Positions 1 to 14,400 of a stretch of 64,000 bases of DNA are shown piece after piece. The notes under the pieces were generated by a model, which worked only from the letters and a program-made list of their open reading frames with translations, did not search any database and was not told where the DNA came from. The stretch is taken from the NCBI GenBank assembly GCA_003586115.2, contig QVOM02000112.1, forward strand, positions 101,321,174 to 101,385,173, written 5' to 3'. The position numbers and the translations under genes were made by a program. The DNA is from Salvator merianae (taxonomy: Eukaryota > Chordata > Lepidosauria > Squamata > Teiidae). Each line of letters starts with the position of its first letter. Position 1 is the stretch's first letter.

Positions 1-964
1 TGGGGGGGGGGGGGGGGGGGCTGACTGTCCCAGGATACACAACCTGTCCAAGGATAGGGAAGGTTGCTGCTGGTACAGGATAGGGTCATCCATATTGGGA
101 TATCTCCAAAGACCATTAGCAGGGAGTTGGGAGCAGGTCAAGGTTTTGCCTTTTTATTCTGCTTGAGAATGCCCAGAAGCAATTGTTGGGCCACCGTGTG
201 AAATAGGATGCAGGACTAGATGGGTCGTGGCCTGATCCAGCAGGGCTCCTCTTATGTTTTTATGTCCCATGCCAGCCCCTACTACTGCCTCCAAAGGCTA
301 TGCCAGCTTCAGAGCTGGCACTGGAGACTCCAAAGGCCAGAAATGAAAGTTCCTGGCCTTTGGAATTCCTAGGAGGGGGGTATATTGCAGCTGCTCACCT
401 TTTGTGCCACTGAAGTGCCCCCCCCCCGAATCCTGGAATATGGCACTGTGTGCCTTTTGCAAACTGCCCTCTCTTCCAGGATAGTTTAAGTAGCAAGTTA
501 GTAGACCTCAACGTAAAAGTCTATTTGTAGAGCAGGATAGGGTGCCATTTTAGCATTCCAGAAAAGATGGGGGCTGCGCCATCCCATGATAGTGTGTGGA
601 AACCAGGACCCTTAGACCCCCTTCCTGGACTGCCCCAGGAGTCAGTACAGAAATAGCCTAAGAGAATACACCCTGAAAAACTGTTATAGTAATGTAAGCT
701 TTCTTCATGACATGTATGTCTATGGCATACTGTTTCACAAACATTAAGGAGACTACCAGATTCAGGTAACAGTTCCTCACTGCACACAAAAAGGAGCTAA
801 AATCTAAGATACCATTCTTCTTTTTATGCTCTGATGTCTGGAAATGTTTGCCAACTAGCAGATACAACAAGAACTGACAGGCCATAAATATAACATCTTC
901 TCAGAAGTCACATGCTGAAAATATTATCAATAAATGTTCCCAAACACACACACACACAACATAC
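1..964 (-). other. BRCA2: BRCA2 intron 14 (partial)
   Basis: No exon 15 was recognised. The stretch opens with a run of 19 G, then has a CR1-type LINE tail at about 99-265, a short C run at 420-427 and a CA repeat at 943-957. Nothing else was identified. Confidence 0.6.
99..265 (+). mobile_element. CR1-type LINE 3' end
   Basis: It matches the copy at 45735-46107 across GAGAATGCCCAGAAGCAATT, GGACTAGATGGG, GGCCTGATCCAGCA and the terminal CTTATGTTTTTATGT. This tail is characteristic of reptile CR1-group LINEs, which are usually truncated at the 5' end. Confidence 0.7.
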
Positions 965-1365
965 CTGAACTTGTATTTTTGCCTTCTGAGTTCACAGATG
1001 ATATCTGGTCAAAATCATGTTTTTCAAAGAGATCAGTTTCTGGTTTAATAGTCCCTTTGGAAACTTCTGCAGGGTTAAGTTCTTCTGTTCCATTCAGTAA
1101 GGCAGATTCACTATTGATTCCTTTGCTCTCGGAACCACTGGATTTAGTTTTAAAAGGTGGTATAAAGACTTTACCATGCTTCTTTGTTGTACTGTAACTT
1201 TCTGCTTTCTCGTTCTCTACTGTTAAGGTCTTACTAAATGGAGCTGAAAAATATGATAGTCCACTTGAAAACTGATTCAGTTTTCCCCCAGATTCGGATT
1301 CTTTAAGATATTGGTCTGGGATAGTAAGATTTGGATTCAGAGTTTCTTGTCGTCCCTCTGTAGAA
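965..1365 (-). CDS. BRCA2: BRCA2 exon 14 (PhePP motif)
   Basis: The exon is 401 bp (428 in human, nine codons fewer), phase 2 in and 1 out, with donor GTATGT. It encodes [18 protein letters not shown] (human ERQEIQNPNFTAPGQEFL) and [12 protein letters not shown] (human TKVFVPPFKTKS). The latter is the PhePP motif reported to bind DMC1/RAD51. This is the last BRCA2 exon in the window. Confidence 0.96.
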
Positions 1366-4300
1366 CTGAATAGATAAAAATATTGAATAAACACACTAAA
1401 AATTAGTCTTTTCATACTGCTGTTATTTGAAAGCATAATCTTATATTAAGCCTCAAACAACTTGGGATCTTTGAATCTTAAGGAATGCTTCCCCCATTGC
1501 AACCTTGGAAATCCCCGAGATCATTTAGTGAGATCTTACTGTGAATTCCACGTGATATAGAATGCCACCTTCTTATGGCTCATAGTTAGGCCTTTGCAGT
1601 GGTGGCCCCTTCCCTTAGACATGCCCTCCCCTCTCCAATTCATGTGGCGCCTATACTTATAGCTTACAGGCACCTATTAAAGACCTATCTTTTTACTGAC
1701 ATTTTCCTTGTGTGAATGTTTCTTCCTTGGCCTATCTAGTTTTTAATGTGTTTTTCGCTGGGGTTATTTTTTTTGGTTCTGTGCATATTTTCACCCCTGG
1801 TTTTTAATCTGTTGTAAACCACTTTGAGATTTTTTAAAAATGGTATAGAAAATGACTTAAATAGATACATTTTGCTAGGTATTTAATAAACCTGGTAATC
1901 CGCAGTATAATGTTATTAAGACTTACCTACTTCAAATTTTAATATCAGACAAAATATGCATATTAATGTAACTTTGCATTTACGTTTTGTTTAATTTCAT
2001 ACTTGAGGCAGATTGCTATCACATAAAACACATATAATCCAATAATGGAAATCAAATTAGGAGGACATACTGAACATTTTGTCTTAAAGTACTTGGGATC
2101 TTGGGCAGTAGTTCAGTCTGTGGATGTGAAGAATCTAAGGGCAATTCCACACTGGTCAGTATACTGGACCAGCAAGCATACTAAGAGTCTCCCTTCTGCA
2201 CTCTGGTGTTGTCTAAGAGAGGCTCCTAATACGCTTGCTGGTCTAGTATATCAGTCAGAGCAGAATTGCCCAAACTTTCATCTTCACAGCTATCACAGTG
2301 TGCTACTGAACAGGCTGCTTTTCAACTTGGAATGCCCAACTGAGTACAGATAAATTACCAGGACCTTGTACTTAGAGAAAAGTATCCTATGAACATGTTT
2401 TGCCTGTTTTTCTTACCTAGAAGGGCCACAGAATACTGGCACTAAAGGAATACTGCTGTTGAACCTTTTTCTGTCATTCACTGTATCTGAAGAAAACCAA
2501 GTAAATCAAATTAATATTAAATTGTATTTGAAATAACAATACAGATGCATAAGACCATCATAAATATATATAGATAAAATTGATATACTGGATTAACCAA
2601 AATGTCTTACCCTGTAAACATATACAAGAAACTCTTTCTACACAGAGGTTAATTCAAAATTTGGCTTCATTAATTTTATCCTTTTTCTGTTTTTCTAAAA
2701 ATTTCAGTAGTTTGTTGCCTGACTTTAAGAAGTCAAAGTGGGAAATATGAATCTTTAAAACTAGAATTATAAATTGTTTTCTGATTGTTGAGATAATGAA
2801 TGTGAAGCATTCTGAATACTTGAAATGTAAATTATAAATGCACAGTACAATTATTTATATTGTACACATCAAACAGGCCATTCAATGTCATGAAGAAAGC
2901 CAATATGCAAAAACTGGATTCTTACATGAATTTCAGGCAAATGTTAAGAGAGACTAGAAACACAGCATTTCTGAGTAACTTCTGTGATTATTAAATAATT
3001 ATTACCTTCTGGAGTACATTTTGAGGCTTTGAGAGATGATTTGTTGAGCGCTTCTGATCGATCAAATTCAGGCAGCAATTTTCTTTTAATAGGAGGCTCT
3101 CCTTAAAAAGGAAATGTCACACCATTGTGAATATGAACATTTAATAAATACAGAACATTTATTTCTTATTACAATTCATAATAAGAAATGAAGGATTTAA
3201 AGGACAGCCCCTGGGATTTATTTCTTAAAATCAGAAAATCACAATTGAGCGGGAGACATTTCCTCCTGAAAATATTAGACTTACCTGGCTAATGTTTTGG
3301 TCCTGCTTTGTAATCAAGGCACAAAAACTTCCTTATAGCCAAGAGTTATTCCAACATTATTGTTGCAAATGTTTGAGGATTGCTTCAAATAGCTGCAGTG
3401 GCTCCATCTAATTTTTCAGAAATCTAGTTTTTGAAGACCTTGAGTGACTGTCCCTTGTGTTATACCCACACATGCCATAGACTGTCGTCAGTGGTGGCCC
3501 GTGCCTTTAAGGGCGGGTGTTTGCGCGAGTGCCATGGCCGTTCGCAGCCCCGCGAACGGCCATGGCACTTGCGCAAACACCCGCCCTTAAAGGCACGGGC
3601 CGCCGCTGACTGTCGTCCTCATACACAAGACTTCACTTTTCTGTTCTCTCTCCTGTGGCTTTTGTGCATGTGCCATCCAGCCCACCAGAGCAAATTTTGA
3701 CAATGTGCAAGAACAGAAGAAACCTCTGATGACTGAGTCTTTCTCTCTGATTATATCAATAAATAAAGTTCCTCAGTTTATTTCTCAAATACGTCATTAT
3801 AATTCAGTCTATCAAGTAGTCCTCTCTGAATATTTTAGCAACTAAAATATCAGGACAATAACTGTGTTAGATTCTCCAAGATCATTTTAGTAGTATGGGA
3901 GTAACTGCTAAATTTTAATTCAGTGGTTACTCTTAAAGATTCAGTGAATTTATTGGGACTATTGAGAAGTTTCTGATGCCTATGAAGTAAAATACTTACA
4001 CTGCTAACAACTAATTCTAAACCTCAGAGAAATTTGAAACTGTACAATACTGTTATCTACAAAGCATTTTCAATTCTTTAATGAATACCATATTTGTTTT
4101 AAAATTTTTGAAGAACATATGCAGAATAGAAAAGTTCATTTAGCAGTGTTGCCAACTGATGGCTCCGGGCAAGTTCTGCTCTTTTTGAGATTCTTCCGCT
4201 ATTGGCCAGGCTTCAAATTGGTCGCAAGCCCAGCTAGCATGCAACAGAAGTAGAATCAACCTCTGAGGACAGAATGCTAAATGCAAGATAGTTTAAAACA

Positions 4301-5355
4301 CTTCTCCTCACAATTCCTCTTCAAGAAAAGCCTCTACGCCTGCATTCCTTTTGGAAGTATTTGCATTTCACTGTAAATTGTGGTTAAGAATTTACTGGGG
4401 AAATGCAGATTGTTCCCATCTCTTCTTTGCAGTGACATGCACAGTGCAGCCTTGCCTCTCCATCTTTCTGCCAGCTCCACTGAGAACACTGCTGCTGTCT
4501 GCCACTAACTGAAAATAAGGTACAATATTTCCATTAATGCTGTAGACATCGAAAGAATGAATCACAGTTTTTTGTGCTCTGTCACCATCTTCATCTCAAG
4601 TTACTCACAAATTTTTGTTTTGAGCAAAAGAAAAAAAAAATCCTTGAACCAGGAAGTTCTTGAAGTATATGAACTCAACTGTTAGAGACATCAATACCTT
4701 GGTTTCTGATGAATATGTAATAATATGTTTTTCCCCCCCTCTCCCTTGCAGAAAACACTCAAACTTGGAGTAATCTGAAGCTGAAAGTTGGGAGGTCAGA
4801 ACAAACAGCATGAAGTTTTTCTTCACATAGCATAGTTAAATTATGGAATGAATGATACAATATGAAGTGATCGACACTAGCTGGAATATCTTTCAAAGAC
4901 TGATGGCTTTCGCATTGGCTACCTAGCTTGAGGCTAGTGTTTTAATTCCAGCATCAGAATTTTTTCCACAGAGGAGATGCTGGAGAATGGTGGGAGTTCT
5001 ACCAGGTTCAGATCTTGGGTGCATCCCTATGTTCCAACCTATCATTGGAGGAATATGTGGCCTCAGTGACTAGGAACCTTTATGCCTAGCTTTGGCTAGT
5101 GCATCAGCTCTGGCCATTCTTCGATACAGGCAGGCTGCTTACAGTCGTACGTACATCTAGCCCTATCATCATACGCAATCAGACACAGGGTAAAGATGCA
5201 CTTCTTCACCTTAGCCTTTGGCTGGTGAAGTAGCTTGCCTTTCCCTTTCAGGAGCTATTATTTGTAGTTTTTAATTAATTGCATTGAAACTTTTCTATTA
5301 TAACTTTCTTTTATTGTATCTCGCCCTGATACCTACGGGTATAGAGTGCAATACA

Positions 5356-5415
<60 letters not shown>

Positions 5416-8400
5416 GGTGTTTTTTTGCAAAGTTTGGTGGACTTGTTCGTCAATGGTCTGATCCAGTGAGATTAAGGGCCTAATTGCACTTACCTTTTGG
5501 TGAGTTTATGGACACTCACTGGACAGGCTTGTCCACACTGACATGCCACTGCCGCATCCAGGAGTGCCTTCAGCTGTTCCCGGAAACTATCAGCTGTGGA
5601 CAACTAAAATCTTGTCCACAGCTTGACTAGGAGCAGCTGGATGGTTCCTGGTCAACAGCTTTCACACCCTCTTCCGGATGCAATGTTGCGAGTGGGTGGG
5701 GCAGCATGGCTGCACAGGTGTGTGGCACATCCTGATCGCCATGGCAATGTCCAGCCACGTGCCGGATGTTGCTGTGGCTGCTGCAATGGCAATCAGGCCT
5801 GCCATTCGCACTGCATGTGCTGGTTGCTCAGTATGGGGCTGTTCTAGCACTCGCAATATGAATGTTCACCTCATCACTAGATCTTTACCAACTCCGTATG
5901 GTATTGTTATACCATACTAGGCTGGTAATTGTGAACAGGTCCTAACATTAAGCTCTTTTTAGATAATGCCTCATTATGCCCTACTAGCAATTACTTCTGT
6001 AGTAAACTCTTCCAAAACCTGTGCAAGTGCAACCTAGAAAATGTTATCAGAATATGTTTAGAGAAAAAAAAATTACTTACCAAAAGTACTTTCTTTTTCC
6101 ATACATCTTTTCCCAGTTCTTGGAAACGGCAGAAGAGTACAGGTTTCATCAGAGCTCATTCTTTTTTTATTTTGCTGTACATCTGAAGTAGCCAGATTAT
6201 CATCTTTCATGAATGCTTTGGCACTTTCTTTGGCTTCTATTTCTAAGTAGTTTTCTGAAGTTGGGGGGTAATAATGATAAGAATCCAGATTTTCTTTTTT
6301 CACAGCATCACATTTTGCTGTGGATTTTGTTTTGTTTGGATATGGCTGGTGTCTCTCAAAGGGCTTGATATCTTTTGAATACAGAGAACCTTTTTCCAAA
6401 TTAGCTAGTCTGTTGCACTTTTCCTTATGAGACATGTAGAGAGACTTTCTAGTGCTCAAAGTCTTATCAGAATTCTTATTTTCGCTAGAATTACTTATTG
6501 TTAAACACACATTAGATTCTGAAATAACTTCATCTTTTCCTTCATCTTTTGCTGCTTGCGTTTTCTTAGGTAAAATATGATGCTGTCCCAAACCCTGGTG
6601 ATCAACAAAAAAACTATTATCCATTTTTTTTCCAGGGCTCATAATTTTCTGGAAAGACTTTTGAGAAATCTGATCCTGTTTTTCATATGCTGTGCTAAAA
6701 CCATGAGGAATATTTGAATTTATTTGTATCCTTGGGTGATCTTTTATGGGGGAAATGTTCAGTTTATTTTCCTCAGGAAGTTTTCTCCTGACAGAAGAGT
6801 TTTCATCAAAATTACAATCTGATATATGATTCTGATGGCCTGTTGAATTTTCAGTTTCAGAAAAAAGCAGCCTTGCTTTTTTTAACGATTCTTCAGATAA
6901 CTGTACACGTTTGCCACTTGCTGTTTTAAAAAAACTAGTATTATCCAGAGATGAATCAGACTTGATGTCATACAGCTTTTTGGAGGAACATGGTATGGGC
7001 TCATTTTCACAGGATTCATTGGCCCTAGAAATCTGGGGTGTAACTAAATTTACCATTGGAAGACTCTCTGCCCATAGGTAATTATCAGAAGCAACACATT
7101 CCCTACTCAAGGCAACAGAAGGATTTTTACTGAGATCTCGTTTATTTGTTTTGGATTGAAACTCCATGTTCTGCTTTATGGATTTACCACCATCTTTATG
7201 AATCAACTGTTTCACATTATTTAATGCTGCCTGAGAAACTCTGACAGTTTTACCACTGGCTGTGCTGAATGCAAGTGGTTTAGCTAAAGCTGAACCAGCG
7301 GCTTCACTAGCTAAATATTGCTGCAATGTGTTGGTACCCAAGAATTCATATTTTTGTGTAATTTCTTCACTTTTAGATGTTTCCTCAAAGCCTTTAGCAT
7401 TTTCTGCAATAAAAGTTTTTGATAGGTCTTCAGAAATATGAGTTACAGTTTCAAGATTTTGTTCACCACTCAGATCAGGTAAATGATGCAACTCAGAATT
7501 CCCATGCTTTAAGTCAGATTTACTAGTTTTTGAACCAGTATTACAATTTAAATCTAAAGAATAGAGTTTTTCACTGTTGCTAGTAACAAATATATTGCTG
7601 TTATTTCCAGCTGAGAGCTGAGCATCTTGCTTGACACAAATTCCAGAACTTTCTTCATCTGATAAATGCCAGTCAGTACCAGAGTTAATGCATACAGTTT
7701 TGGAAATAGCATTTTTCTTTTCTGTATTTTCCAGATAATTCTTAGGCAATAAAGCTTCATTTACTTTATTCCTTGAAGTGTAAAATACAACATTCAAATC
7801 AGGTACATTTGTCCCAAGATAATATTCTTTAACAGTGTTAGGGTTCTTGTACTGTTTAGTAGCATCTGACAACAGAGACAGAGAACCTTCAAAATCGTCT
7901 TCAGAAGGTATAGCTACACATTTTTCAGTGCTTTTAAGTTTCTCTGCAGTTTTAATAATTTTCTCATTTCTTTTTTCTTCTACTGAAGCTTGAAAGGCAG
8001 TTTCTTCTGAAAGCAGATTCTTCGCTTTTGTTAAAGATTCATCACTGACTGTAATTTGTTTACCACTGGCTGTACTAAAGCCTATGGCTCGAAATTGGTT
8101 TTCTTTTTGGTCAGCTGGGAATTCTCGATGACTAAAGCTCAGAAAAGGTTCGATTGCACTTAAGTTAGCACTGGTTTTTAAAGTAGAGATGGCTCCTTTT
8201 TTGCTTCTATCCCCTGCCTTTTTACTAAAAGATGAACTATCTAGTTCTTTAATACAATATCCATCTACAAAATGATGAGTTTTACTCTCTTCTGCAGATA
8301 TGTTCCCATCAGCAACAGTGCAAACATCCTGTAGTAAATCATCACTTTCTAAATTAATTGTGTTTTCCTCTGCTTGATTTGTGCTAAGGTTTCCTTTTTC

Positions 8401-11400
8401 AGTGGCATTATTCAGAATGGATTTCTCCTCAGTTTTAGCCATTTCAGCTAAACATGTTAAATCAGATAATGTTTCTAAGTTACACTGAGTCTCTCCACAG
8501 TTAAAGTGATGTGAGACCAACATACTATGATTATTTTCAGCTGATGGTAGCTCATTTCGTGCCATGAGAACAGAGTATTTTTGAACAATTTTAAGGTTAA
8601 CTTCTCTAGTACTAGAAATGTGAACGAGTTTGCCTTCATTATAATTCTCACCTTTTGATTTTTCTTCTGTATCTTCTTTAACAAAAGTAACTCTATCTTT
8701 TATATTATTTTTAATTATATATTGAGCATTCACTGCTTTGACTCTTTGATGCCAATTAACACACAGCTCTGTTGGGTTGTTGGGATTATTGTAACAGTTA
8801 TGAAACATACTTGAATTCTGGACAATTTCAGATGGATGGTTAAGCATTTCATGCAGTCCACTAATTAATTTTGAAGATTTGTTTATTGTAGCATTTATTT
8901 CTTTGACTAAACCACAGCCTTCTGACTCAGATACCTTCAACGACAAAGGTGCTGAAACATTCAGTGCAAATGTTTTGCTCAGTTTTCTGCCTGAAGAATT
9001 AACTGGTGTGGTGTTTTTATTGCCTTTCATTTGCATTTTTGATTTCTCAGTTGTGCCTGTTTGTTTAGCAGGTGAGAGACTGTTTCTCTCTACTTTTCTT
9101 TCAAAGCTCATCTGATAATCAGCATCTTGCCTAGCTTCAGAAAATACATCATTTTGTTTAGAACTTCCAGACATCTCACAAGTATGTGTATTTCTAAACT
9201 GTGTAAATTCAAACTGGCTACCTGTTTCTTCCAGTATATTAGAAAGTTCAGTAATTTCAGCTTCTTGACTTGCTGTTAAATTGTGTTTGTCTTCAGGTTG
9301 CTCATTTTTAGGGACATTCTGAAAAGACAAACTGGTACCTTCCGGAAAAATGCTTTGTGCATCATTCAGTTGAGAGACGTTCACCAGCAAATCGGAATCT
9401 TGTAAAGAATCAGATGGATTTTCAGTCAATTTATTTCTTCTGACTGAGGAAATCTCAACTTTCTCCTGTGCAACTTGATTTGACATGTCTTCCATTTTCT
9501 CTTTGGAAATATCTTCAAGAAATGTATCTTCTATGTCTTTAAATATTAACTTTCCTTTTCTAATGCTGTTATCAGATAATTCAATCTCTTTATTGGATGC
9601 CATTTTAAAGCCACCAAAGCTTTTGTTTTTACCAAGACTTGCACAATCTAACCATTCCTGTTTATTAGCTGCATGTTCTTTTATGCCTAGCAATTTTAGG
9701 TCAGTTTTTCTCTCTGACACCGTATGTTTATCAGAATCAGTTGTTAGTGTTTTATTTGAATGACATGCTGGCTCAGCAACCTGAATTCTTTTTGTCAAAG
9801 GATCCGGTTCAACAAATTCTAAAAGTTCACGTCCTGTTTCCAACATTTGCATTGCCTGCATTGATTCCTCCAAAACAGTCTTCTGCAGTGAACTGAAATT
9901 TGTGCGGCTCAACAGTCTTCCTTCATTTTCATTCTCAAAAGAGCCAGTGTGACTAACTGCATCACGTTTGTTTCCCTTTAATACTGCTTCTTGATTAGTA
10001 GATCTATCATTAGAAAGTAGCATAGTTTCTTTTTTACTATCTGTTGATAGAGTACTTGACCGTTGATTTGTAACACTATTTTCTGTGCTTGACGTTTCAT
10101 TGCTCAGAGTTTCAAAGAAAATATTAGTATTGATGCAGTTTTTTTCAAACTCCGTTTGCTTTATTTCTTCCGTTATATTCTTATTAATGCTTGAATCTTT
10201 TGGCCCTGTAAAGTCATAAAAAGTTATGTTAGCTAGAACAATATAATTTACAAAAGGCAACATCTCTCCTGTGGCTTCTTGGGATTTACTCAAATGAAAG
10301 CCAATTTCAGAATGTTTTGTGACTAGAAATCATGGTATAGCCATTTTACATCAAAATATTTCTGCAGATTAAGGAATTCACTAGATTATTGTCTACAGAT
10401 TTATTTATTTAGTTCTATTTACTTAAATTTATATTTCATCTTTCAGCTGAAAATCTCATGCTGAATCCCATAAAACACTGATCAGATTTAAAAGACAGCT
10501 AAAATACAACCCCACCAAAGATTTGACTTGCCTAAGAAGTTTAAACACTGTGTGAAATTTCTTCCTTTCATATTTTAAACCAGGTTTTATATCCTAATGC
10601 ACCACTATACTATGAAGAAAACTGAGGAATTTGTTTTTAAAATACATTATCATTTGAATATAATGTGCCCTTCTTTCCCTTTGTTTGATTAGTCCATGAT
10701 AGCTATTTACTACCACCAGTACCACAACCTTCTAGGATGACAAGCAGAAGAGGGCTACTAAATTCATGTCCTGTTCATGCACTCTACAATTTACTGTGAG
10801 GACACAATGTTGGACTAAAGAGAGCTAAGAAGCTACTTCACACAGGACTACAAAGTACTTTTCAAAAACCAAAATTAGATGGGTATAGGAGCCACTCATG
10901 GATGTCTACTTTCAACTGTAGTTAGATGTCTTGCAATGCTAGATCCAAATAATATTTATTACTTATCCACCAAGGAGCTTAGTGTGGTGGATTCAGTTTT
11001 TCCTCATCACGCATTTTATCTTCACAACTGCTCCATGATGCAGGTTCAGCTGAGAGGCTATGACTTGCATATGGTCACACTTAAGCTACATAAAAGAAAT
11101 CATAGTGTACTACTGTAGCCTTGAACTTTGTCCCTGAAGCCTCTATAATCAACACTCTCTAAATACTTTTTTTTCTACCTTCCTCACTATTGCCCATTCC
11201 CTTCCTTTGCTACTTTCTTTTTATCTTTCAAATCTGCCTTGTTTGCAGTTTAACTTTGTGCTTTTCAGTATTTGCTACTGGGGTTAGCAGGGTCTGCTAA
11301 ATGCAGAAATATGCCACATTCACCCACATGACTCTCTCCACACTCTTGCCTTGTGCTGTAAACACAGTATGTTTGTCAGCCAAATTCAGGAGACTCACCT

Positions 11401-14400
11401 CCAAGAGCAGAACAAACACATTTTATGCCCTTCCTTTGAAATATATGAAATATTTGAGGGAGTAGTAGTACTGTTTCTTACTTTCTGTAAACATTTGAAA
11501 GTAACGTAACATCATTTAAAATCCCTTCTAGAAGGACAAAAATGAGAAATGCCTTATAAAGACAAAGGAGAACAATGGCACCCGGGGGGGGGGGGCATTT
11601 TCAATATGGTAAAACAAACTGTATTCAAAACAAACAACTTTTTGGGGGGGATGAAAATTTATTTGTTTGATTTCTAAAAAATTAATTATGTGAAGAAACA
11701 ACCACTGTACCTTCTCTTCTGCCAGTCTCACCAACTTTAGGAGGGCAAGATTTCAAGTCTATACAGGCTGGCACGGAAGACACTGGAGCAGAATCTCTCT
11801 GGGTGATTTGTTCATCTTGACAAGCTGAAGTATTATTTATTGAATAAATGAATTTTCTGGGGCGTCTTCTCAAACTTGAAAGTGAGCTCATTGCCTTCAA
11901 GCCTGACCTTCCAAGTCCTGTAGATATACTATCCGTAGGAGTGTCAGCACAAGCTTTGTAATTCCCTCTCAGATAATTATGACGGTCACTGCTACTAAGT
12001 TCTGTAGAAGCTGGACTTTCCACTAAAAAGGAACTACTTTCTAGAAGATTAGAAACAGATGTTTGGTTAGTGCCACTCTCTGTTACTAAAGCTGGATCCT
12101 TTTTGCTTGTAATAGTGGCAAGCTCTAGATACTTTTCAGCAGTTGCTACTTCTTCTGGAGAACTGATGTTCAGTAACATGGGACGTTTTATTTGACATGG
12201 TGCATTCTGAATACACGATTCTAATGTTTTCGTAGTAGCACAGTCTTTGATAAAGGATGTCAGGCTTTCGTTAGAGTTTTTCTTGCCATGTGAAGTGGAT
12301 GAACCAGAGCAATGTAAGGACTCTCTTTCAAGCTGTGTTATTTCAAGACCAGTCAGACTCAGCTGAGTCCACGGAGAAAGCAAAGATGGTGCTTCTTCTT
12401 CTCTCTGCATGGTCTTCTGAGTCTCAGAGTATGTTTGGACCCTATCGTTTGGATTCAAAGAATCACACTCTTTTACGTATTTTGGTGTGCTTTTCTCTTT
12501 AAAATCCTTAGTATCTTCACAGGCTTTTTGAAATTCATGATGTTCTACCTGATCAGAAGAGGTCTTTTTACTCTGCTTGGCTGTTTGCAGTTTTCTTAGA
12601 AAGGCAAAATCACTGTCCATTCCATCATGAACATGTACATCTTTTGGAGCATTTGATACTTGCTGGTGTTCTCTTGGCATATTAGGAAGTATGCTCTTAC
12701 CAAAAGATCCATCTAATAGCCACTCAAAATCTGTAAATGATTACAAAATCATAAACATAATTATCACTGTTTTATTAACAATTCTCATTCCACATTCCAG
12801 TTATACTAAGTACTCAGGGAACTGGATGAAGCATCCTTATGTTGGGCTGGCAATTACAAACGTTTTAAAACAGTCTGACTGTAAAATAATGATGCATCTG
12901 AAAATCTATTAAGATACTTTTTAGTTAATTATTGAGGAGTGGATTAAACTGTTGTTTTTCCCCTTAATATAGCTGTTAGCCCAGATCTGATAGAGCTTTT
13001 TTTTTTATTAAGACTGAGCATTTACTTTTACTCTATGTAGTAAGTTGCAATATGGCCTCATGACTAGATATGTTCGAGAAAGTAATTTAATACTCAAACA
13101 CAACATTAAAGTGAAGGAACCAGTGCTCACCATGAATACTGCTTTCAGTTTCTGTACATACTCCATCCAGTCTTGAGGCAGATTGCACATTTACCTTTTT
13201 GTTCTTGGGGCTTGTCCCATACTTGGCTATAAGGCTATGCATGATCTGGAAAATAAGAAGGGGAGCATTAAACTTTATAGCTCATTAAACTGAGAGTATA
13301 AAGACTATTTCAACATATGGTGCCTTTGGCACAGTCTTCCTTTAAAGCTACTCACCGATTCAATTCTTTCATTATGTTGCCTTTTTTCAGAAACCAAATT
13401 GCTTCCTTTAGCTGAAATTTTAAATATAACTCATTTGTAATTCTTATATTATTTGCAGTTCATATTAGTATTACTATATCTTAACTCAAAAGTCAGTTTT
13501 CTAACCAGGGGAGACTAGGAGATATAATATCAGACAGATGGTGTTTTTTTAAAAAAAGTCTTGTTGTAAAATAAAGTACAAGATAATGTTTAATTCTACA
13601 GTTTAGCAGAATTCTTTGTAAATGAGATAATTAAAGCTGTTTTCTTTTGCACAGTCATTTTATTCAGTGAAACTCAGTGGTTTACAACTGAATGTGATTA
13701 AAATTAACTGGAACTTCTTAATAAAACAGGTGATAAAACAAGTGCAATCCTAACTTCACTTTCCTGGGAGTAAACACCACTAACGACTGCACAGATAAGA
13801 TTAGAACTGTACAACATAAGAGAACATAAGAGGAGTCTTCATGGATTGGGCCTCGGCCCATCTAGTCCAGCATCCTTTTTCATACAGTGGCCCACCAATT
13901 GCTTCTGGGCATCTCAGCAGAAGACAAAGGCAAAGCTTTCACCTGCTGTCAACTCCCTGCAAATGGCCTTTAGAGGCATCCTACCTGTCTCTCCAACTTG
14001 GAGGTGGTATCCTCCATAAATTTGTCTAACCCTTTCTTAAAGCTATCCAGGTTGGTTATTGTCACCACCCCTTCTGGTTATGCAAAGAGTTCCTCAGAAG
14101 AGCACATGATATCGGGAGGAGATAAGAGCACTTTTTAAAAAAAATTTTACTGCTATAAATACCTATTATGACAGTCGGAGAAAGAGTAGGTGGTGTCGCT
14201 AATGAACTTGACCAAGACATATCAGGATCTGCTTCTGCTCCCAGACTTTCAGAAATGCATATTTGTGTCTGAACCTAAAACAGATCGGATATTGTACAGT
14301 ATTAGTTTCTTTATTTCTAAAACAATTTTATTCTTGAATCAAGAATATCTGAGAAAATACAAGTACCTCAAAAAGTTTTGGTGTATGGAGCACACCTCCA

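Noticed and set aside
1..20. Poly-G run at the window start
   Set aside because: Simple homopolymer; possibly a sequencing or assembly boundary effect, with no biological signal to support.
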